Position numbers and translations under genes: made by a program
The notes under the pieces: model-generated
What the model saw: only the letters and a program-made list of their open reading frames with translations
Database searches by the model: none
What the model was told of the DNA's origin: nothing
Source of the DNA: Oscillospiraceae bacterium
Lineage (GTDB): Bacteria; Bacillota; Clostridia; WRCU01
Assembly (NCBI GenBank): GCA_009783805.1
Contig: WRCU01000137.1
Location: 1-5,314 of the forward strand
Length of the DNA: 5,314 bases
Reading direction: 5' to 3'
In this document: one piece after another, positions 1-5,314 of the stretch
Layout of the letters: each line of letters begins with the position of its first letter
Position numbering within the stretch: position 1 is the first letter of the stretch

Positions 1-1638
1 AGGCAGTTCGGCAGGACCGCCGTCAAGTACCTGAAAGGGCTGGCGTCTTCGTCCGGCATGGACCTGCTGGGCACGCTGGAGGCCTACGCGGACGCCCCCC
101 CGTTCAGGAAGACCGGGATAGGCGGGCTGCTGGACCTTATCAAGGCCTTGCGCGGGTCATACGCCGACAGGCCCGTATCGGAGACCGTCGCGGCGGTCCT
201 GGAGATGTCAGGCTACGAAAGGCACATACGCGAGAACGGGAGCATGGAGCGGCTCGAGAACCTGGCCGAGTTCAAGAAGATGGCGGCGGAGTACGAGCTG
301 GGCGCCGGCGAGCGCACCGGGATCCTGGACTTCATGCAGACCTTGGAGACGCAGGCCGAGGCCGGCGAGGAAGAGGACCAGGCGGTCAGGCTCATGACCG
401 TGCACGCCGCCAAGGGCCTGGAGTTCCCGGTCTGCTTCGTCGTCGGCATGTCCGAGTCCATCTTCCCCTCCGCGCGCACGCTCGAGGACAGGAAGGACCT
501 AGGCCTCGAGGAGGAGCGCAGGCTATGCTTCGTTGCGATGACCAGGGCGATGAGGCACCTGTACCTTACTGAGTCGGAGGGCTCCTCGCAGAGCGGGTCC
601 AGGAAGGTCCCGTCCAGGTTCCTGTCCGACATCGGCGAGGGGAACCTGGTGACGGTAGGATCAATTCCCAAGGACTTGAAAGGCGACTATCCCCCCGCGA
701 GGAAGGGCTTGGGCGCGGCCGGGGGGTCGGGCGACGGCGCGGGGTCCCGTTCCGTCGGCGACGCGGTCTCCCATGCGATATTCGGCGAGGGGACCATCGT
801 CTCGCATGACGAAAAGAAAGGCACGTTCACCGTCCGGTTCGAGAGGCTGGGCAAGGACAAGGTGATCTCTGCCGACTATGACTTCGGGGCCTGGGAGGGC
901 ATTAAGGCCGCCGAGGCAAAGGCGCTCGAGGAGCAGGGCGCCGAACGCGCCAAGGCGGGCCGCGGGGCGGGCTCAGGCGCGGCGGCGGGCGGGGCGGACG
1001 CGGAGCCCATGCAGCCCGTCGAGCCGACGCTCGGCCCATCACGGACGGAGGGGGACGGGCCCGACGGCCCGGCCCCGCCCATCGCCGGGGCCGCAGGCAA
1101 GGCCATACCCCGCCCCAAGGCGAAGGCCAAGCGCGAAGGCGAGCCTAAGGCCAAGCGCGAAGGCGAGGCCAAGGCCGAACATAGCGACGCGGACAACCTA
1201 TGGCTGGACCCGACGGTCCCCCATGAAGGGTGGCGCTGCACGGACGTCATAGACCTGGGCAGGCCGGAAGGCGTATGCAGGATGTGCGGCAGGCAGGTGA
1301 TACGCTACGTTCACGTGATGAGCCATGATGGGTATAGAGGGTCGATAGGGGCGGGATGCGTATGCGCCGGCCGGATGGAGGGGGACGCGGAGGCCGCCGC
1401 GGGCCGCGAGCAAAGGCTCAGGAAGCGGAGCGCCGCCAGGCAGGGCATGCTGAGGCGCAGGTGGATGACGAGCAAGACCGGCAACCACTACATAAAGGTC
1501 GCGGGCGAGATACTGACGGTCTTCCCCGACAAGGCGAAGGATGGCGCCTATAAGGGAGTATACAAGGGCAGGTTCACGCCTTCATGCCCTTCATTGGATG
1601 AGGCGAAGCTGGCCAGCCTTGACATCCTAGACCGTTGA
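1..1638 (+). CDS. pcrA: UvrD/PcrA-family DNA helicase, C-terminal part, fused to a Cys/His-rich module (5' partial)
   Basis: ATP-dependent superfamily 1A helicase/translocase acting in the cytoplasm in DNA repair and replication-conflict resolution (family knowledge). The frame is open from base 1, so the gene starts upstream; the ATG at 58 is internal. The visible 545 residues (residue 1 = base 1) begin in the 2B region. Helicase motif V follows at about 129-142 (VRLMTVHAAKGLEF) and motif VI at 170-183 (EEERRLCFVAMTRA, with R182 the likely gamma-phosphate arginine), then the PSRFL segment that ends the helicase core. Residues 253-297 (GDAVSHAIFGEGTIVS onward) match the Tudor-like tail of PcrA, known to contact RNA polymerase. 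Residues 298-400 form a low-complexity Ala/Gly/Pro then Lys/Glu linker. Residues 401-545 form an extra module with C426-x2-C429, H438, H442 and C453-x-C455, probably zinc-binding. That tail is not part of ordinary PcrA. Walker A and the other N-terminal motifs are outside the window, so a second UvrD-like paralogue rather than the main PcrA remains possible. Confidence 0.93.
   Translation, partial: RQFGRTAVKYLKGLASSSGMDLLGTLEAYADAPPFRKTGIGGLLDLIKALRGSYADRPVSETVAAVLEMSGYERHIRENGSMERLENLAEFKKMAAEYELGAGERTGILDFMQTLETQAEAGEEEDQAVRLMTVHAAKGLEFPVCFVVGMSESIFPSARTLEDRKDLGLEEERRLCFVAMTRAMRHLYLTESEGSSQSGSRKVPSRFLSDIGEGNLVTVGSIPKDLKGDYPPARKGLGAAGGSGDGAGSRSVGDAVSHAIFGEGTIVSHDEKKGTFTVRFERLGKDKVISADYDFGAWEGIKAAEAKALEEQGAERAKAGRGAGSGAAAGGADAEPMQPVEPTLGPSRTEGDGPDGPAPPIAGAAGKAIPRPKAKAKREGEPKAKREGEAKAEHSDADNLWLDPTVPHEGWRCTDVIDLGRPEGVCRMCGRQVIRYVHVMSHDGYRGSIGAGCVCAGRMEGDAEAAAGREQRLRKRSAARQGMLRRRWMTSKTGNHYIKVAGEILTVFPDKAKDGAYKGVYKGRFTPSCPSLDEAKLASLDILDR
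1123..1170 (+). repeat. 24-bp in-frame tandem repeat in the helicase linker
   Basis: Two adjacent 24-base units, 1123-1146 and 1147-1170, share their first 21 bases exactly. A decayed third start (AAGGCC, then GAA) follows at 1171. Each unit encodes eight residues, KAKREGE plus P or A, so copy-number changes would keep the frame. The repeat lies in the flexible linker between the Tudor-like region and the C-terminal Cys/His module and gives that linker a charged, basic/acidic character. Exact nucleotide identity, and not only protein similarity, points to recent duplication, for example by replication slippage. Confidence 0.9.
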
Positions 1639-1668
1639 TGGTAGGCTATCACGGCCTTCAGCTTGGGC

Positions 1669-1686
1669 ATATGCGATAAAACGAAT
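1669..1686 (+). promoter_or_regulatory. AT-rich patch upstream of rpsT, possible -10 region
   Basis: The 68-base gap between the helicase stop and the rpsT start contains the AT-rich run CATATGCGATAAAACGAA, which stands out in this GC-rich window. GATAAA at 1675-1680 is a loose match to a sigma-70 -10 box and would give a leader of roughly 20 bases. No convincing -35 box sits 16-18 bases upstream, so rpsT may instead, or also, be read through from the helicase gene. Confidence 0.22.
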
Positions 1687-1692
1687 CGGACT

Positions 1693-1697
1693 GGGAG
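1693..1697 (+). promoter_or_regulatory. Shine-Dalgarno site of rpsT (decides the start)
   Basis: GGGAG at 1693-1697 lies nine bases before the ATG at 1707, a workable Shine-Dalgarno distance. It directly abuts the alternative in-frame ATG at 1698, leaving no spacer. This favours 1707 as the real start and gives an N-terminus (MPNSKTAEKR) that looks like normal S20 proteins. Confidence 0.65.
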
Positions 1698-1706
1698 ATG
1701 CGGAAG

Positions 1707-1973
1707 ATGCCTAACAGCAAGACTGCGGAAAAGAGGGTAAGGATCAACAAACGCAAGGCCTTGGAGAACGTGCGGAAGAAGTCCGCGCTGAAGACGCTGC
1801 TCAAGAAGACCAGGAACGCCGAGATCACGGATCCGGAGACCGCCAAAGGCTATACCAACAAGGCCTATAAGGCGATAGACAAGGCCGCGGCGGCGGGGAT
1901 AATACATAAGAACACGGCTTCCAGGCGGAAGTCGCGCATCTCGAAGGCCATTTGGAAGCCGTTCAGCGCCTAG
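1707..1973 (+). CDS. rpsT: 30S ribosomal protein S20
   Basis: Primary 16S rRNA-binding protein of the small ribosomal subunit (family knowledge). From the ATG at 1707 the product is 88 residues, the usual S20 length, and very basic. It has the N-terminal pattern of S20 (NSKTAEKRVRINKRKALEN), the helical middle with SALKTLLKK, and the C-terminal signature AIDKAAAAGIIHKNTASRRKSR. An in-frame ATG at 1698 would add only MRK but leaves no room for a ribosome-binding site. The gene follows the helicase gene by 68 bases and converges on holA, the standard Firmicutes-type rpsT/holA arrangement. Four of its eight Arg codons are AGG and three of its seven Ile codons are ATA, unusual for a highly expressed gene in a GC-rich genome. 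No autoregulatory leader is apparent. Confidence 0.97.
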   Translation: MPNSKTAEKRVRINKRKALENVRKKSALKTLLKKTRNAEITDPETAKGYTNKAYKAIDKAAAAGIIHKNTASRRKSRISKAIWKPFSA

Positions 1974-1975
1974 TA

Positions 1976-2010
1976 CGGCCATGAAGGCCGGCTGGGCCCT
2001 ATCGCCCGGC
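1976..2010. terminator. Possible hairpins between the convergent rpsT and holA genes, no T-tract
   Basis: Two adjacent inverted repeats lie where the genes meet. CGGCC-ATGAA-GGCCG (1976-1990) has a 5-bp stem and 5-base loop. GCTGGGC-CCTATC-GCCCGGC (1991-2010) has a 7-bp stem with one G-T pair and covers the last codons and stop of holA. Neither is followed by a run of T on either strand, so they are not classical intrinsic terminators. GC-rich sequence also makes such short stems likely by chance. Confidence 0.25.
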
Positions 2011-3009
2011 GAACCGCCCGATGTCGGCGATCATCGCGTCGAGCGCCGCCCTCTCGCCCATGTTCCCCGTCTTTACGGCAAGCTCCAGGAAGAACCCGTC
2101 GGAGACCAACCCTTCGGCCATCTTCTTGCCGTACCTTTTCGCCTGCCTTTCCATCTTGCCGACCAGGAATGGCTGCATGCCCAAGGCTGAAGCCATCCCG
2201 CCGGGCCTCACCCCTTCCTCCGCCAAACCCTTCATCTCCAGGATGAGCCTGCATTGCCGCCCGAGAAGATGCATGATCTTGAAAGGCGACTCCCTGAGCT
2301 CCAGCATGTCCGTGAGGATCGAGTAGGCCCCAGCCATATCGCCCGAAACCGCCAGGTCCACCAAGTCGAAGACCTTGTCGGAGAGCCTCCTCACGCAGAA
2401 CCCCTCCACGTCCCGCAGGCCCAGCTCCGCGTCCCTCCCCGAAAAGTACAGGGCGACCTTCTCGAGCTCCCCCTTGAGCCCGTACATGCCGGACAGCCCT
2501 ATCCTGGCCAACGCCTCGGCGGCCGCGTCGGAGACGCGCAGGCCGCTCGGCTTGAGCACGTTCCTGACCCAAACCGTGAGCTCAGGGACCCCGCAATAGC
2601 CGAACTCCACCAGCAGCCCTTCCTTCTTGGCGTAGGAGACGGACTTCAGCCTCTTGTCTATCGCCCCCTCCACGAATACGGCGACGGTCGTGGGGGGTAT
2701 CGCGGAAAGCGCCTCGATCGGGTCCAAGGCGCCTTTGGCGCCGGCCTTGAAGAAGCCGGAGTCCTTGACTATGACCAGCCTTCTTTCCGCGAAGAACGGC
2801 ACCGTCTGCAGCGCGGCGATGAAGGCCCCAGCCTCGGGGACCCCCTCGAACACGGTCACGTTCATAGCGCCGAAGGTCCCGTCCCCATCGGCGACCCTAC
2901 CCCTCACCTCGGAGACGTAATGGTCCTTGAGGTAGTCCTCGGGGCCGTGGAAGACGTATAGGCCCCTCAGCCTGCCTTCCTTCAAATCGGACTTAAGGTC
3001 CTTTAGCAT
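1999..3009 (-). CDS. holA: DNA polymerase III subunit delta (clamp loader)
   Basis: The delta subunit opens the beta sliding clamp as part of the clamp-loader complex of the replicase (family knowledge). The 336-residue product is of normal length. It starts with the delta pattern LRGLYVFHGPEDYLKDHYV at about residues 14-32. This is the AAA+-like domain I with a degenerate P-loop, as expected for a subunit that does not hydrolyse ATP. RRLVIVKDSGFF follows near 76-87. The C-terminal collar domain contains RQCRLILEMKGLAEEG and ALGMQPFLVGKMERQAKRY, the typical end of HolA. The ATG at 3009 is preceded by a good Shine-Dalgarno sequence. The gene begins 25 bases after the comEC stop on the same strand, suggesting co-transcription, and its stop lies 25 bases from that of the convergent rpsT. 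No truncation or frameshift is seen. Confidence 0.96.
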   Translation of the reverse strand: MLKDLKSDLKEGRLRGLYVFHGPEDYLKDHYVSEVRGRVADGDGTFGAMNVTVFEGVPEAGAFIAALQTVPFFAERRLVIVKDSGFFKAGAKGALDPIEALSAIPPTTVAVFVEGAIDKRLKSVSYAKKEGLLVEFGYCGVPELTVWVRNVLKPSGLRVSDAAAEALARIGLSGMYGLKGELEKVALYFSGRDAELGLRDVEGFCVRRLSDKVFDLVDLAVSGDMAGAYSILTDMLELRESPFKIMHLLGRQCRLILEMKGLAEEGVRPGGMASALGMQPFLVGKMERQAKRYGKKMAEGLVSDGFFLELAVKTGNMGERAALDAMIADIGRFAGR

Positions 3010-3013
3010 GCCG

Positions 3014-3020
3014 TCCTTTC
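3014..3020 (-). promoter_or_regulatory. Shine-Dalgarno site of holA
   Basis: Read on the minus strand, GAAAGGA lies four bases before the ATG at 3009, inside the 25-base comEC-holA gap. It supports that start and independent translation of holA from a shared comEC-holA transcript. No promoter-like sequence is visible in the short gap. Confidence 0.6.
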
Positions 3021-3034
3021 ATCGCGCGGGCGCC

Positions 3035-5314
3035 TCAGTCCGGCACGGTGGCCGCGATGGCGTATGAGCCGCCCCTTACCGCCATGTGCAGGCATCCCCC
3101 CACGTCGGTCCTATGGACGCCCACCCCGAACCCTTCCAGCCTCCCGATCACGGAGACGCTGGGGTGCCCGTGCACGTTGTTCCTGCCTACGCTGATTATG
3201 GCCGACGACGGCGCGACCAGGCTCAAAAAACTTTCGGTGGACGACGTCCCGGACCCATGGTGGGCGACCTTGAGGACGTCCGATCCGAGCGAGGCGCCAT
3301 AGGTCATCGCCAGAAGGCCCTCGGCCTCCGCCTCCACGTCGCCCGCGAACAGGGCGGAGACCGCCCCATGCGTGAATCTTAGCACCATCGAGCCGTTATT
3401 GGAAGTCACCGGCCCCGAGCCGCGCAGCACCTCAGGGCCGGGCGACAGCACCGTCAGCGACGAGTCGCCGCCCAATTCGAGCCCTTGGCCGGCGGACAGC
3501 CATACGACCTCACATCCGCGGTCCGAGGCCATGCGGACGATGGGCCCGTAGAGGCCCTTGTCGGGGACGTCCGGCAGCGCCAGGAGCCCGGCCCCCAACA
3601 TGTCCAGGACCTCCAGCGCGCCGGCGATGTGGTCGTCGTCCGAATGCGAGACGAGTATCACGTCCGGCCTCGTGCAGCCCAAATATAGGAGGAACGGCAC
3701 CACCACGTACCTGCCGGGCCCCTTGCCCGGCTCCATGTACCCCCCGGGGCGACCCCCGCCGTCGACCACGAGGAACCTGCCGGCCCCGTCGACGATGACC
3801 GCGGCGTCGCCCTGCCCCACGTCGAGGAAATATACGTCCGCCTCGTTGGCGCGCATCGCGAAGGGCAGCCTGAAGGCCAGGGCGGCGACGGCGGCCATGG
3901 CCGCGGCCGCCGTCAGCCTGCGCCCCCACCCGGCGCCGTCATCGCGTCCCAGCCTATGCAGGGCCGTGAGGCAAACAGGGTAGTAAGCCGCCATGAACAA
4001 GGCGGGCGGGGTCGCGACGATCAGGTATGCGTAAGGCAGGCGCGAAACCAGCTCCATGACGGTCAGGATGGCGGAGACTACCGGCACGCAGGCCATGGAG
4101 AGCGCGGCGGCCGCCGCCATGCTGACCGCGGCCGTCGCGGCGACTGCGAAGCCCAGGATGACCGCGGCGCCGACCAATGGAACCGCGGCCAGGCTGGCCA
4201 GCAGCGAATAGGGCGACAGGCCGTTGAAATGCGCCATCGTCAGCGGCAGCGTGCCCAGCTGGGCGCCCAAGGGGACCGAAACCGCGCCCGCGGCGGCCGG
4301 CGGCATCCTCAGCCTGGCAAAGACGGCCTTCGCCGATGGGCTGACGTAGGCGATGGACAGCACGGCCGTGAACGAAAGCTGGAAGCCCACGTCATGGACC
4401 ACGCAAGGGTTGTGGATGAGTATGGGCAGCGATGCCAGCGCCAGCGCGCTCTGCGTGTCCATGTCCTTGAACAGCGCCTTGGAGACGGCCATGATCGAGC
4501 ACATCAGGCAGGCCCTGACGATAGAAGGGGCGTATCCCGCGACCGTGGCGAACGCGAGCAGGAACGAGACTGAGATGGCCACCCTGGGGACGCCCTTTAC
4601 CCTTAGCTTCTTCATCGCGCGCTCCAGCGGCGCGAACACTATGGCGACCTGCAGGCCCGAAACCGTGATCAGGTAGGCTACGCCGGCCGTCCTCGCCGTC
4701 CCGAGCGTGTCCTCGTCGACGGCGCTTCTGTCACCGATGACCAACGCACGCAGGAAGGCCGACTCCCGCTCCGGCAGCAGCCGGTCGAACGCCTCGCCGA
4801 TGAACGCCTTGACCTCCCGGGCAAGACGGATAGGGCCGGCGGCCCCCTCAGCCACGAGCGTGACGTTCAGCGCGTCCGTCCCGCAGGTCGCCGATATGCC
4901 CTTAGCCTTGAGTTGGGACCTATGGTCGTACCCACCCGGGTTCCTGCGCCCGTCGGGCCTTTCCACCGTCCCCTTGAAAGACACCTCGTCACCGTGTCTT
5001 AGGCTTGATATGGCCAGCCCCCCGACATCGGGCGGATCGCCGACGGCTATCCCGTACCCGTACCCATCGAATACCGTGAGCGACAGGCATCCGCTCAGCC
5101 CGACCACGCGCCGCCCGCCTGCCTCGCCGCCGTGGAGGGCCATCTCCGACGCCTCCACCACGTACCTTACCCCATAGTCTTTTATCTCCGGTCCGCCGAC
5201 GACGATGCCGCGTATGGTCCCCTCGCGGCCGTAGGCCTCGCGGAAGCCGCCCTCCAGCCGGGCGTCGACCGCGGCGAACCGCAGCAGGCCGGTCAGGTAC
5301 GCCAAGGCGTAAAT
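3035..5314 (-). CDS. comEC: ComEC/Rec2 DNA-uptake channel protein (5' partial)
   Basis: Inner-membrane protein that passes single-stranded DNA into the cytoplasm during natural transformation (family knowledge). The frame is open to the window edge (codons Ile-Tyr-Ala before the TTG at 5305), so the start lies upstream. The first visible residues, IYALAYLTGL, look like the usual first membrane helix, so probably only a few residues are missing. Of 759 visible residues (1 = Ile at 5314), the first 170 or so form the extracytoplasmic OB-fold-like region ending in NPGGYDHRSQL. About 185-480 is the multi-helix Competence domain. From about 495 there is a metallo-beta-lactamase-like domain: LDVGQGDA with D498, SHSDDDH with H557, D559, D561 and H562, the GD motif at D659, AHHGS with H685-H686, then SVGRNN.HGHP and VHRTD. 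The nuclease-like domain therefore looks complete. In the channel motif, the two His normal for the family are Tyr and Gln (GVAYLITVSGLQV). holA follows after 25 bases. Confidence 0.95.
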   Translation of the reverse strand: MYALAYLTGLLRFAAVDARLEGGFREAYGREGTIRGIVVGGPEIKDYGVRYVVEASEMALHGGEAGGRRVVGLSGCLSLTVFDGYGYGIAVGDPPDVGGLAISSLRHGDEVSFKGTVERPDGRRNPGGYDHRSQLKAKGISATCGTDALNVTLVAEGAAGPIRLAREVKAFIGEAFDRLLPERESAFLRALVIGDRSAVDEDTLGTARTAGVAYLITVSGLQVAIVFAPLERAMKKLRVKGVPRVAISVSFLLAFATVAGYAPSIVRACLMCSIMAVSKALFKDMDTQSALALASLPILIHNPCVVHDVGFQLSFTAVLSIAYVSPSAKAVFARLRMPPAAAGAVSVPLGAQLGTLPLTMAHFNGLSPYSLLASLAAVPLVGAAVILGFAVAATAAVSMAAAAALSMACVPVVSAILTVMELVSRLPYAYLIVATPPALFMAAYYPVCLTALHRLGRDDGAGWGRRLTAAAAMAAVAALAFRLPFAMRANEADVYFLDVGQGDAAVIVDGAGRFLVVDGGGRPGGYMEPGKGPGRYVVVPFLLYLGCTRPDVILVSHSDDDHIAGALEVLDMLGAGLLALPDVPDKGLYGPIVRMASDRGCEVVWLSAGQGLELGGDSSLTVLSPGPEVLRGSGPVTSNNGSMVLRFTHGAVSALFAGDVEAEAEGLLAMTYGASLGSDVLKVAHHGSGTSSTESFLSLVAPSSAIISVGRNNVHGHPSVSVIGRLEGFGVGVHRTDVGGCLHMAVRGGSYAIAATVPD

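Noticed and set aside
58..60. ATG as the start codon of the helicase gene
   Set aside because: The frame is open from base 1 and the protein would lack helicase motifs I to IV; this Met is internal to the 2B region.
876..1252. Overlapping 124-codon frames on both strands inside the helicase linker
   Set aside because: Both are Pro/Arg/Ser/Ala-rich readings of the GC-rich low-complexity linker. The helicase frame continues uninterrupted into a recognisable domain, so these are shadows.
1698..1700. Earlier in-frame ATG for rpsT
   Set aside because: It abuts the GGGAG ribosome-binding site with no spacer and adds a non-typical MRK to the S20 N-terminus; 1707 fits better.
1548..1982. 144-codon minus-strand frame across rpsT
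   Set aside because: It is antisense to the unmistakable S20 gene and has no protein features of its own.
2254..2961. 235-codon open frame on the plus strand opposite holA
   Set aside because: It lies entirely antisense to a clearly recognisable holA, its product (rich in His, Pro, Gln, Arg and Glu) shows no known domain, and long antisense frames are expected in GC-rich coding DNA.
3956..4573. 205-codon open frame on the plus strand opposite comEC
   Set aside because: The product is an Arg/Gln/Gly/Asp-rich shadow of the membrane-helix codons of comEC, with no domain or ribosome-binding site that I can recognise.
5303..5305. TTG as the start codon of comEC
   Set aside because: The frame stays open to the window edge and the preceding residues fit the first membrane helix, so the true start is most likely just outside the window.

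Overview
The window is a dense, high-GC (by eye above 60 %) bacterial chromosomal segment with four protein-coding genes and almost no non-coding DNA. The gene order comEC - holA facing rpsT is a housekeeping arrangement well known in Firmicutes. Together with a PcrA/UvrD-type helicase it suggests a Gram-positive anaerobe-type lineage, most plausibly a GC-rich clostridial one, but the sequence does not settle the species or family. Codon use is distinctive: AGG (Arg) and ATA (Ile) are frequent in every gene, including the ribosomal protein gene, despite the high GC.

Layout. Plus strand: positions 1-1638 hold the 3' part of a UvrD/PcrA-family helicase gene that begins outside the window. Its product has the usual motifs V and VI and a Tudor-like tail. 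It then continues through a long Ala/Gly/Pro and Lys/Glu-rich linker, containing a 24-bp tandem repeat, into an extra Cys/His-rich C-terminal module. After a 68-base gap comes rpsT (1707-1973, ribosomal protein S20). Minus strand: comEC (5314 to 3035, 5' end just outside the window) is followed after 25 bases by holA (3009 to 1999), probably in one operon. holA and rpsT converge with 25 bases between them. No gap exceeds 300 bases. I see no tRNA, rRNA, insertion sequence, CRISPR array or phage gene.

Three of the products act on DNA: a 3'-5' helicase/translocase, the clamp-loader delta subunit of the replicase, and the membrane channel for single-stranded DNA uptake. The fourth is a small-subunit ribosomal protein. 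The holA/comEC/rpsT clustering is inherited synteny and not evidence of one pathway.

The best candidate for something new is the helicase C-terminus: a PcrA-like enzyme fused to a compact putative zinc-binding domain that I recall as a free-standing small bacterial protein of unknown function. A second point is that ComEC has Tyr and Gln where the family's channel motif normally carries two His, while its metallo-beta-lactamase-like nuclease domain looks intact.
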